NCBI GenBank assembly: GCA_036571765.1
Contig: BROE01000024.1
Span: 7,458,048 to 7,522,047 of the forward strand
Direction of reading: 5' to 3'
Source: Plecoglossus altivelis
Lineage: Eukaryota; Chordata; Actinopteri; Osmeriformes; Plecoglossidae
Length of the DNA stretch: 64,000 nt
The translations under genes were made by a program, and so were the position numbers. Under the pieces are notes generated by a model that saw nothing but the letters and a program-made list of their open reading frames with translations, was not told the origin of the DNA and did not search any database. Each line of letters begins with the position of its first letter. Within the stretch, counting starts at the first letter, position 1. Positions 54,275 through 63,600 of this stretch are shown one piece after another.

Positions 54275-55699
54275 GTTGCAGTGTTTGCGGGGCGCTGGCT
54301 GATGTCCTTCTGGACAGGAAGCTCCAAGATCCACGAGCTGTACACGGCGGCGTGCGGCCTGTACGTGTGCTGGCTGTCCATCAGAGGCGTGTCCGTGCTG
54401 CTGGCGTGGATGCCTCAGGGACGCACCATCATCATGCTCAAGGTCCAGGAGTGGACCTTCATGGTACGGCTCCAAACCATTTGGCTCTGCATCTCTCGTC
54501 CCACAGCAACAGGCAGTGAGACAATAGTCTGTCTGCGATGATGGAATACAGCAGCTTTGTATGTTGTCTCATGCCTCTCTATGAACTCTTAACGTGTGTG
54601 TGTGTGTGTGTGTGTATGTGTGTGTAGATCTTAAAGACTGTGGTGGTGGCGTTGCTGGTGGCAGGGGTCATCCCCCTCCTGCTGGGCCTGCTGTTTGAGC
54701 TGGTCATCGTGGCTCCTCTGCGCGTTCCTCTGGACCAGACGCCGCTCTTCTACCCCTGGCAGGTGTGTATGGCCCCGCATCCGTATCTTCCATATTTAAT
54801 GTGCATGTGTGAAAGCCTCTTGCGTGTCAGCTTACTGCATTCTAAAGCCAGTGCATTCCCCTGTCCTCCCTCACCCCCCACCTCCTAGGACTGGGCTCTA
54901 GGAGTGCTCCATGCCAAGATCATTGCAGCGATCACCCTCATGGGGCCCCAGTGGTGGCTGAAGACTGTCATCGAGCAGGTGGGTCAGAGGGGCTTCAGCG
55001 CTCACTCGGTGGTGGTCATTTCACCTTGATAGGTTCACAGTGCAAGAGAATGCTGGCACAATGCTGAACGTGCAAGAGGCCCTGTCAATAGCACGATGTC
55101 CCTCTCAGGTGTACGCTAACGGGATCCGCAACATCGACCTCCACTTTATCATCCGCAAACTGGCAGCGCCCGTCATCTCGGTGTTGCTGCTTTCTCTGTG
55201 TGTGCCCTACATCATTGCTGCCGGTGTGGTGCCTATTGTCGGTGAGTTGTGTGCGTGCGTGCGTGTGGAGAAGTAGCAGGAGAAGGAGCAGGGTACCATG
55301 AGTGCCTCTGTCTGTAACATACATGTGCTTGTCTCAGGCATGACCCCTGAGATGCAGATCCTGATGCAGAGGAGGATCTACCCATTCCTGCTGATGGTCG
55401 TCTCCCTCGTAGGCATCCTCTCCTTCCAGATCCGCCAGTTCAAACGCCTTTACGAACATATTAAGAACGATAAGTAAGTATCCCCCTCTGGCCGCCTCCC
55501 CCCTGCTCCTCTGAAACACTGAGCACAACCTCAACGTCTTCTTCTTTGCTTGGAGTTTAAACTTGTTGGCGTTAACAACCTGGTGATCAGTCCCTCTCCT
55601 TTCTCCTACAGGTATCTGGTTGGCCAGAGGCTTGTCAACTACGAACGCAAAGCTGCGAGAGCGAGCTCAGTCCCGCCTCAGAATCCTGTCCCTGAGTAG
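46963..55699 (+). CDS. marchf6: E3 ubiquitin-protein ligase MARCHF6 (TEB4/Doa10)
   Basis: Multi-pass ER-membrane RING-CH E3 ligase of the Doa10 branch of ER-associated degradation. Exons: 46963-46981, 47318-47417, 48643-48716, 49031-49174, 49652-49724, 49884-50055, 50170-50365, 50521-50582, 50948-50980, 51094-51145, 51274-51332, 51579-51659, 51978-52046, 52168-52242, 52358-52492, 52731-52850, 53114-53214, 53344-53481, 53727-53949, 54074-54143, 54282-54463, 54628-54762, 54889-54978, 55109-55241, 55338-55473, 55612-55699; 2760 bases, 919 aa (human 910). RING-CH at residues 10-60 has the C4HC3 pattern (CRVC, HPCVC, HQECLVQWL, CELC). Residues about 195-260 form an acidic, Pro-rich loop; an Asn-rich loop is encoded at 53780-53850. 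Many hydrophobic helices follow, including the conserved Doa10 core ([13 protein letters not shown]). Ala7 is extra relative to my memory of human. All phases join; intact. Confidence 0.97.
47418..48642 (+). other. marchf6: marchf6 intron 2
   Basis: Intron of 1.2 kb inside the RING-CH coding region. It carries the 25-base tandem dimer at 47888-47937 and nothing else recognisable. Confidence 0.7.
47888..47937. repeat. 25-base tandem dimer with internal palindromes
   Basis: Two adjacent copies of TACTTAGACAACTTA plus ten more bases, differing at three positions. The second copy contains CTTAGACA and its exact complement TGTCTAAG seven bases apart. Confidence 0.85.
48888..49028. repeat. CT-rich array abutting marchf6 exon 4
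   Basis: About 140 bases of TTTCTCTCTC-type pyrimidines running into the 3' splice site at 49030. They give serine/leucine-only frames that are not genes. Confidence 0.92.
50495..50514. repeat. GT repeat directly before marchf6 exon 8
   Basis: Ten GT units followed only by CTGCAG before the exon at 50521, so the repeat replaces the pyrimidine tract. Confidence 0.95.
54244..54270. repeat. GT repeat before marchf6 exon 21
   Basis: About 13 TG units ending 11 bases before the exon at 54282. Confidence 0.95.
54594..54625. repeat. GT repeat directly before marchf6 exon 22
   Basis: GT units with one interruption, running into the acceptor TAG at 54625-54627. There is no pyrimidine tract in between. 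Confidence 0.95.
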
Positions 55700-56108
55700 T
55701 TATGTTTGTATGAGAGGTCATCACAGTGGTAATCCTCATCCCCCCACCTTTCTTTTTCGAAATTGCAAATCAACCTATCCCCTAGCCTCTTTAGGACTGA
55801 GTGGAGTGGATATATGTAGGCAGTAATTGACCCATCTTATATTCTGATTGGTTGCTGGACAGAGATTTGGCAACAGCCTTGCTGACACCTATGGAATCAT
55901 CTCTGCCTAGTTGGAGTGGAGAAGGCGTAGGGTCTAGCAGCTGATATGGAATTTAGCCATTTGTCTTGTTCTTGCCTTGCTTTGTAAAGTGCTGCCTGAG
56001 AATTGTACATGTGTAAATACTTTGAATGCAGACTTTGTTGTTGCAAATTGGACAGTCTTGAATTAATGCAATGACCATTGTACATCTTAAGAAATGTATG
56101 TAAATTAA

Positions 56109-56117
56109 TTTATTAAA
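56109..56117. terminator. Overlapping poly(A) signals of marchf6 (+) and nat (-)
   Basis: TTTATTAAA contains ATTAAA on the plus strand (56112-56117), 413 bases after the marchf6 stop. It also contains AATAAA on the minus strand (revcomp of 56109-56114), about 100 bases after the nat stop. The two convergent genes would therefore have overlapping 3' ends. Confidence 0.6.
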
Positions 56118-56212
56118 TCAACTGACAATGTATCCAGTCTTTTTGGTCATGTTACATATTGAACATTACTGGTGTGTAATGTTGAAATGATCTGCTTTTT
56201 TAAACATAAAAT

Positions 56213-57058
56213 TCAATAGATAACAAGGGGCGGTGTAATATCTTCATCCTTTGGAATGAGAGGAGATTCAAGCACTATTCCAAACTCTTCCTTCAGGATG
56301 TCAGGGATCTCCTCATCCCTTAGCTCCCTGGTGCTCTTAGTTATGGCATCTCCATCTTGGGAAGGGAACTGAGTGGTGATGAGTCTGTGCCCTATGTATG
56401 TGACCCTTCCTGTGGGCTTTAAGATAGAACAGAGGGACTTGCAAAAGAAGATGGAACTTGGAGAATTCTGATGGTAGTCGCACATGGCAGTGAAGTCTTC
56501 TCCAAGTCGTGCCTCAAGTGTGAATTTGTAAATCTCCGACCACTCTCCAGCAAGCCCCACGTTTTCTTCATCTTGCCATTCGAGAAAATGCATATTCTGG
56601 TCTTGCCTGATCCGATACACTCGGTGACCCTGAACTTGAGGCTCACTGGTTTCCAATGAAATGGGAAACACGAAACCTGCACCGCCAAAGCCTACATCAC
56701 ACAGCCAACGCTTTCCATCAAGGTTTACCATAGAAATGCAGTGGTCGAACGGAGGTCCGTAACGACCGGTGATGGAATTCCTGACCTGCCCTGAGAGCAG
56801 AGTGACATCGAAGCCTATTTTTGACAAAAGCCATGCAAAAATCCCGTTGTTCTCAAAGCAGAAACCACCTCGGCGCTGGTTGACAATCTTGTTGTACAGT
56901 CGTGGCAGTTCCAGCGTCACTCGCCCACCACTGTGCACAGTGAGGTTTTCGAAAGGTACTGTCATTAGGTGACAGCGATGAAGGTTCCTGAGAGCGTCCA
57001 GGGTTGCAACCGCAGGATTTTCATATCCTATGCGATGCAAATATTTGTGTTGGTCCAT
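56213..57058 (-). CDS. nat: Arylamine N-acetyltransferase
   Basis: Cytosolic enzyme that transfers acetyl from acetyl-CoA to arylamines and hydrazines through a cysteine intermediate. One intronless open frame of 281 aa with ATG at 57058-57056 and TGA at 56215-56213; vertebrate NATs are about 290 aa and also have a single coding exon. Catalytic triad: Cys67 in RGGFCFENN, His106 in PPFDHCISMV, Asp121 in WLCDVGFG. The N-terminal motif TVPFENLTVH and the region GRYGPPFDH are typical. The C-terminus (DITPPLVIY) is close to the family ending. It lies head-to-head with the zdhhc20b gene (448 bases between start codons) and tail-to-tail with marchf6. Which fish paralog it is cannot be told. Confidence 0.95.
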   Translation of the reverse strand: MDQHKYLHRIGYENPAVATLDALRNLHRCHLMTVPFENLTVHSGGRVTLELPRLYNKIVNQRRGGFCFENNGIFAWLLSKIGFDVTLLSGQVRNSITGRYGPPFDHCISMVNLDGKRWLCDVGFGGAGFVFPISLETSEPQVQGHRVYRIRQDQNMHFLEWQDEENVGLAGEWSEIYKFTLEARLGEDFTAMCDYHQNSPSSIFFCKSLCSILKPTGRVTYIGHRLITTQFPSQDGDAITKSTRELRDEEIPDILKEEFGIVLESPLIPKDEDITPPLVIY

Positions 57059-57506
57059 CGGTTAGTGTGATCTGAACTGTTTGGGAGAGCTTTTCGGAGC
57101 ATTCAAATCTTAACGTTGTGAAACTAGATGCGTAGACAGCTGGTTAAGTTCCTGTGTGTACATAACTTTAGCATTCTTCCTCTTTCACTTTTCTAGTGTG
57201 GCCTGGTCTGATTAGTTCGCCTCCTGGCGGCCTATTAACACAGGGTTTTTCATGAGTTGAATTTCATATAAACTTTTACTTTTCTCAAGTATCTCATCTA
57301 CTTTAAACTACTAACTATTGACGTCTGATCTTAATAGTATTATGTAGATCTTAATAGTATTGAGTAAGTGTAAAGTTTGCAACAATTCCACAAAGTTGAA
57401 CATAAAATAGCCTATCCCAAATTCGGTGGGTCGAATCGCTTGTGGAGGAGCTCCAACTTCTTGACGTCACACCAGCGCTCAGCATTGCATTTTGGTCACA
57501 GTAAAG
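57059..57506. promoter_or_regulatory. Compact divergent promoter of nat and zdhhc20b
   Basis: Only 448 bases separate the start codons. A perfect CRE (TGACGTCA) is at 57462-57469, 38 bases before the zdhhc20b ATG. AAGATGGCGCCC at 57504-57515 is a YY1-like element overlapping that ATG, a placement common in TATA-less promoters. No TATA box is evident. nat may have an additional upstream non-coding exon; none was identified. Confidence 0.6.
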
Positions 57507-59438
57507 ATGGCGCCCACCCATGTACTGAGATGCTGTCAACGGGGATTAGCTTGGATACCTGTTATTTTTATCGCTCTGGTTGTCTGCTGGTCCTATTATG
57601 CATATGTCGTGGAACTTTGCATTTGTAAGTACATAACCTGTCCGTTTATAGAAGTGGTTGTTGTTGCGTCGAAGGTAAGCTTGCTGTATTTTGGATAGCA
57701 GCCTGACAGCTGGACAGGAAGTAAGAAAGAAATGATGGCAGCTCGGGAACTAGCTAACAATGGATTGCCAAACTAAAATAGCCACCAAATTTGATAGAGA
57801 ATAATTATTTCTCATGTTATCGTAATATCAGTGCTTTTCAAGACCTCGCATAATTGAGTATGGCCCCGTTGTCACAACTCTTATTCCCAACCTAGTCGTT
57901 ATCTTTCCAGGAAGAATATAAAAATGAGCTAGCCAGCTAGTAGCTAGCTTTTCTTGTTTGTTCACGACAACACCTGATTCAGGTAGGTAGCAACCTGGCT
58001 ATCTAACAGAAATGACTAAGATGTAGACTAACCGTTGTGCGTATAAGATATCACATGGGCGTGGCATCATTTATACTCTGTAATTTTGTGCGTTTATTGT
58101 CGGTGTCGAAATGAACGAACACACAAGTGCATTTAGAGGATCCAAATAAAGATAAAGGTTTTAAAAGACGACGTTCCATGGTTGCTCCTGTCTAATAAAG
58201 TATATTATTTTCCGGTAGATCAAGCTGCCATTGAGGGAGACTAATGTTTTCTCCGTCCCCTTTGTTTCCCCCCTTGTCTCTTACAGTCACCATCCCCAAC
58301 ATTGGAGAAAACAGTAAGTGGAGTGTGGATTGATGTTTCACTGGATGGATGGCTTTTAGTGAAATGAGCCCATTTGTTGCTTGTTAGGATCCTTGTCTGA
58401 GCAAGGAGATGTAGGTCTTTTTAGTCCTCTGAAATGTAGTCTATTTGCCCTGGCAGGACCAGACACATTTTGGCACAGGCTTAACTCTTCTGGCATTAGA
58501 GCTCACTACAGTCAGTGGGTATCCGAGTGAGTGGATACACTAAACACATCTATAAATTGTAAGGGGTCAAGGACAAAGTTATTGGACTCATCAACTGAGA
58601 GTGGACACACACACAAACACACACACACATACAATCACATCTGTAAGATTTGATTTAGAGGCTCTGGAACAAAGTCATACTTCTCATCAACGGAGAGATT
58701 AATCAACTGAGAGAATACACACACACACACACACACACACAGAGCTTAGAGGCTGAGCATAGTGTCAGTGGCTGTAGGACAGCTCTGTTCAGTGGTGGTG
58801 CTGACACTGGCCCTGAAGCGTGGGCAGGCCCGGGTAACACTGCGTCAGTAATCACACACCACAGATACACAACCTCAGCTGTGTGTCATTCTGCTTGCCC
58901 AGATAAGACATGTGTCCTGTGACACAGCTCTTATCTCAGTTGATTTGTATTCCTCAAGGTTGGCCTGCTTTAGAGGCAGACACAGGAAGATTGAGCTAAG
59001 GACGTGAGAATAGGAACCAAATGAATTGAATGTTCTGATATTCGAGATAACAGCTAGTGTAGACACGAGTAGCCGTTCACGTGTGGCTGTTTTTGACTGG
59101 CTGTTTTTTCGACAGTAATCTACCTGGTGTTCTTTCACCTCTTCTTCATCATGTTTGTGTGGTCGTACTGGAAGACCATCTTCACCAGACCTGCAAACCC
59201 TTCCAAAGAGGTAACCCCCACTAACCCCAGCACATTTCTGTGTGTGTTTTGATGTTTGCCTCTGTACATGTTGATATATCTCTGTCCTCCTGCCTTCCCT
59301 GTGTCTCTCAGTTCTGCTTGCCCAAAGCAGAGAAGGAGCAGTATGAGAAGGAGGAGCGGCCTGAGTCGCAGCAGGAGATCCTGTGGCGAGCTGCCACTAA
59401 CCTGCCGCTCTACACACGCACCGGGGCCGGAGGTGTGT

Positions 59439-59469
<31 letters not shown>

Positions 59470-60361
59470 GGGGGTGTGGGTGTGTGATCATGCCCTTCTG
59501 TATGTCTTGATACTATCCCAGTGGAGCGCTCCTCTGATCAGGCTTGTGTGTTCTGTGCAGCTGTCCGATACTGCGATCGCTGCCAGGTGATCAAGCCAGA
59601 CAGGTGTCACCACTGCTCCGCCTGTGACATGTAAGGTTCTCGCCTTTCTTATCTCTTCCAAAACAGACTTCCCCTGTCATGTATTCCTTTACACATCTTC
59701 TCTCCTCTTTCTTCCTGTGAAGGTGTGTGCTAAAGATGGATCACCATTGTCCTTGGTATGTACCCTGAGGTTACAGAACACTAAACTGAACTGTCCAAAT
59801 AGGGGCCGCATGTAGACCCTCAGTTAGTACTAGTGAATGAGGAAGCGGAGTACTAACAGAATTTCATGTGTGTGTGTGTGTGTGTGGCTATGTATGTCCC
59901 TGTGTGTATGTGTATATCGTGGATATGTATGTGTTCCTGTGTATGTGTGTGTGTCTCTCAGGGTGAACAACTGTGTGGGATTCTCCAACTACAAGTTCTT
60001 CATCCTCTTCCTGGCCTACTCGCTGGTGTACTGTTTGTTCATTGCAGCCACCGTTCTGCAGTATTTCATCAAGTTCTGGACAGTGAGTAAAGACGCCAGG
60101 CCCATCTTTACCCCGCTCTGCCACCCACCCCTCTAACAGACACAGAGCAGGGCTCCGCTCTAGCATCTACTGCTTTGGTCTGGTACAGGTTCCCCAGTGT
60201 ACGTTTGCCTGTCCCACCGTGAGCTGACCAGTTTCCTAACTGTGCTTCTCCTCAGTTGTAGAGAGCCCTCTCTATCCTTTCATTCCTCCACTAACCTCAC
60301 TCTGTCTCCTTCCTCTCCTCTTCCACACAAACAGGGTCATTGTGCAAAGTCTCCCCCCTTC

Positions 60362-60419
<58 letters not shown>

Positions 60420-62349
60420 TGGTTGTTCACCCCTTCACAGCCCGCTCCACAATCGTTCCCATCAGTCACACCACCCAGCCACCACCCCTTCTCCTCCCTG
60501 CTCACTTGTCCTTCTCTCCCCTTTCTCCCTCCTCCTCTCACTTTGTTCTCTCTCAATAGATAATACCATTGTCTTACAGGCTATCCCTTGTCTCTTATCT
60601 CTCTCTACCTCCTTTCCTCTCCCCATACTGTCTCATTCCCTCTGCTCCCCCCTCCTCTCCCTCGCCCCATCTAGCCTTGCCCCCTTTTCAGCCTCTGTCC
60701 TTCCCTGAACTGTCGCCCCCCCCCCCCCCCCCCCCTCCTCTCTCTCTGTACCCTCGTCTAACCATTCTGTCTCTGTTTGTACTAAAGCTTTGCCGGAGGA
60801 AATCGGCAGAGAACTGCCCCAAGGTAACCCACTCCTCCAAAGCCCTAGAGTTGCTGTTCCTGTCAGCGTGCTCCTATGCCTGCCGATGATGTCAAAGTGT
60901 GTTTGTCGTGGATGAGCTGTCGTACCTCTGGACGTTGCGTTGCTGTGACGACCAGGCGTTCTCTAATCCTCTTTCTCTCTCTTTCTCTCTCTCTCTCTCT
61001 GTCTGTCTCTCTCTCTCTCCCTCTTTCTCTCTCTCTTACTCTCCCTTTCCTCGTCTTTTTCCTGTGTGGTTTAGATGTTAACACGTTCTCTCTCTCTCTC
61101 CTCCCATCTCCTCCCCAGAATGAGCTGCCAGACACTCACGCCAAATTCCATGTCTTGTTTCTCTTTTTTGTGGCGGCCATGTTCTGCATCAGCATTCTGT
61201 CTCTCTTCAGCTACCACCTGTGGCTTGTAGGGAAGAACAGGTCCACCATAGGTAACACTGTCTCACACGCACCCCTCACCAGACAGACAGTGTCTCTCTC
61301 TCTCTCCCACTCACACACACACACACACACACCTTCCCCGATATACAAACACTAAACAACCACGCACCCACAAACATTTACACACAGTCCTACTCCTCAA
61401 CGCTCCTTACCTATGCTCCTCCCAATCCTCCACCAATTGCTTCTCCACTCATGTCAGAACCTCACAGGCCTTTCAGGTCTTTAGTGTCTGTTGCCTAGCT
61501 GTTCAGCCTCATACCTCATCTTTCCTTCCCTTATGTCCTCTCTTTCTTTCTCCCTCTTTCTTTTATCTCTGTTTTAGAGGCGTTCAGAGCCCCCGTGTTC
61601 AGAACCGGCTCTGACAAGAACGGCTTCTCCCTCGGCTTCTGCAAGAACATCAGCCAGGTGTTTGGAGACCAGAAGAAGTACTGGCTGCTACCGATCTTCA
61701 CTGGGTGAGACAGACACTGGCTGGACCGACACTGGCAGGACTGCAGTCCCCAGACAACCATTGGCTAGAAAATGTTGATATGCAGCATTAGAATGAGCTA
61801 TTTGTCACTGACCAGTCCCTTAACCCTGAGTCTCTCCTCCTTTGGTGTGTCCAGACAAGGAGATGGTCAGACATTCCCCACACGATTGGTCACTTTGGAC
61901 CCAGAGCAGGCCACAGTCACCCTGCAGCGACCCGAGGCCAGTAAAAGGTGATCCTGGAACACTGATCATACGTCAACGTTATTAAGTGTCTCTCAGCTGT
62001 TTGTGTGTAATATAACTGTATCACTGGAGCTGTGTGACAGACCGTTGTGTTTGGTTCAGCACTAGGGATGTGCCAACAAGTCCACTCAGCGACTCCCAGA
62101 ACCTCCTTAGCAACGACCAGCATGCCAACCACATTGGCGAGGAGCACCTGGAGAAGGGCACTCTGGAACCAGGTACGCCCCCCTGCATGCCTGTTACTAT
62201 AGCAACACATGTTCACCTTTTACTATAGGAACACATGTTCACCTTTCCTGCTTCCTTTGTTCTTGTTCTTGGTCCTGGAATCTGACCTTTTGACTTGTGT
62301 TTCAGCTGAGAGTGACACAATCACAATATCCATGGAGAGCGAGTCATAA
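57507..62349 (+). CDS. zdhhc20b: Palmitoyltransferase ZDHHC20 (fish b-type)
   Basis: DHHC protein S-acyltransferase that attaches palmitate to cysteines of membrane proteins. Exons: 57507-57624, 58287-58313, 59116-59210, 59312-59432, 59561-59630, 59723-59755, 59962-60082, 60788-60823, 61119-61251, 61578-61704, 61855-61947, 62060-62172, 62306-62349; 1131 bases, 376 aa. Four transmembrane helices: [18 protein letters not shown] (about 16-33), [38 protein letters not shown] and [20 protein letters not shown]. The Cys-rich domain runs from [17 protein letters not shown] to DHHC at 150-153 (catalytic Cys153). After helix 4 come STIEAF, a variant of the family TTxE motif, and [12 protein letters not shown] of the PaCCT region. 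Start [13 protein letters not shown] and the insert [12 protein letters not shown] match my memory of zebrafish zdhhc20b rather than zdhhc15. Exons of 27 and 36 bases are symmetric. Intact. Confidence 0.93.
57625..59115 (+). other. zdhhc20b: zdhhc20b introns 1-2
   Basis: Contain CA arrays (about 58608-58630 and 58721-58740) and the 27-base exon 2 (58287-58313). No other gene seen. Confidence 0.7.
59433..59474. repeat. GT repeat plus 22-base G run at a 5' splice site
   Basis: About ten GT units (59433-59452) then G at 59453-59474. The first GT is the donor of zdhhc20b exon 4, so the splice site is embedded in the repeat. Confidence 0.92.
60366..60421. repeat. CT dinucleotide microsatellite
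   Basis: About 27 CT units in zdhhc20b intron 7; produces artefactual serine/leucine frames. Confidence 0.95.
60716..60735. repeat. Poly-C run (20 bases)
   Basis: C homopolymer about 50 bases before zdhhc20b exon 8. Confidence 0.9.
60969..61112. repeat. CT-rich array in zdhhc20b intron 8
   Basis: CT/TTTCTC array between exon 8 (60788-60823) and exon 9 (61119), ending at the exon 9 acceptor. Confidence 0.9.
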
Positions 62350-63600
62350 CCCGGTGAGCCAATCACTCAACCAGATCCGTACATCGCTGTTGTTCATTGG
62401 CTGACTTGAGGACGCAGGAAGTTATGTATACCTAACTTCAGTTGTTAATCTGCCCCTCTTGCCCTCCCCCAGGACAAAATGCCTGCCGTTTTTATATAAT
62501 GCCTTAAGCAATGCTACACGTCAGTTGGTTGCCATGGAAACAGCCTCCTCCTAGCGCTCCTCTCATCACTACAGACATGACCCACTCGGCATAGCCATGG
62601 ACACGCATGCCTTATACTCATCCACCGCGGAGACAGCAGACAGACAGCCTTGTTACTTAAACATCAGAAGCTTGGCCACATACACGTCATCCCGCTCCCC
62701 CATACAGGCACTCCACCCACACACACTTACACTGTGTATACACGATCTCAATCATGCACACTGTCCTTTATTTACCTTGATCAAAAGCTGAACGCTATCG
62801 CAACATTGATCTTAGACTGTTAACGAATGCAAGCATCACAAGATGATGGTAAGAATTATGAATCAATCGCTATGTTACTGTGCCAAAATCTGACTTGGAG
62901 TCACAGGAAGCAGAAAGGAATAGGAACCAGTCTGTATTGGGAACTGGACATTGGGACTGGACTGGTTTTTGTACCGTTTTTTTTCCTCTGTGGTTATTGA
63001 AGGGTTGCATGAATGGCACCCTGACTGGTAGTACTACGTTGAAAAGACCTTTTTGTGTTTACTTCTGTTTGAGCATGTGCTTGGATGACACCATAGATGG
63101 ATATCATGGCTAGGAACTGAAATATGGCCTGTAGTCCAAAAGCAGCCCACGCGTTTGAAACGCTGGACTGAACCATGCGGTCATAAGAAGGGGGGCACAG
63201 ACCCCACGGTTGTTTTGGAAGAGTTTTTCGATATCAGAGCACAAGATGGCGCATTTGCACTTTCTAGATTAAGTTTTGACGTCCATCGGATCAAATGTGC
63301 TGCTTTTTATCATGTCCAAAAAGATTGGGGATGCTGGTGTGTTCTTTTAGGATAAAGAAAGTGTTTGCGTGCGTGCGTGTGTGCGTGTGCATGCATGTGT
63401 ATTTACCTCTGTGTGTGGGGACAGGGATAAGCACTTGGTAATAGGAACTAGAATGATCACCTTTATGTCTTCATCTGATGTCTTGGTTTAGTTCAGTGTC
63501 ATCGACATTGATAAAAGATCTTTTTTCCGTAGCGGATTCCGACCTGACCTTCTACAAAGCCCACCTTTTGGTTGCCAAATAAAGGGCTGACCTACCTGGA
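62350..63600 (+). other. zdhhc20b: zdhhc20b 3'UTR
   Basis: Non-coding sequence from the stop codon to the AATAAA at 63578-63583. No further exon or convincing open frame. Confidence 0.6.
63578..63583 (+). terminator. zdhhc20b: zdhhc20b polyadenylation signal (AATAAA)
   Basis: Canonical AATAAA about 1.2 kb after the zdhhc20b stop. It is the only canonical signal noticed in this stretch of the plus strand. Confidence 0.55.

Larger units (their letters stand above)
60083..60787 (+). other. zdhhc20b: zdhhc20b intron 7 with pyrimidine arrays
   Basis: Mostly pyrimidine: a CT array at 60366-60421, a C run at 60716-60735, and C/T-rich sequence between. It precedes the 36-base exon 8, whose acceptor (TACTAAAG) is weak. 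Confidence 0.85.

Noticed and set aside
60197..61355. Long Ser/Leu/Pro frames
   Set aside because: Artefacts of CT arrays in zdhhc20b introns 7-9.
57507..62349. Assignment to ZDHHC15 instead of ZDHHC20
   Set aside because: The N-terminus [13 protein letters not shown], the extra [12 protein letters not shown] exon and the [20 protein letters not shown] core fit fish ZDHHC20-B better than ZDHHC15, though the two families are close.
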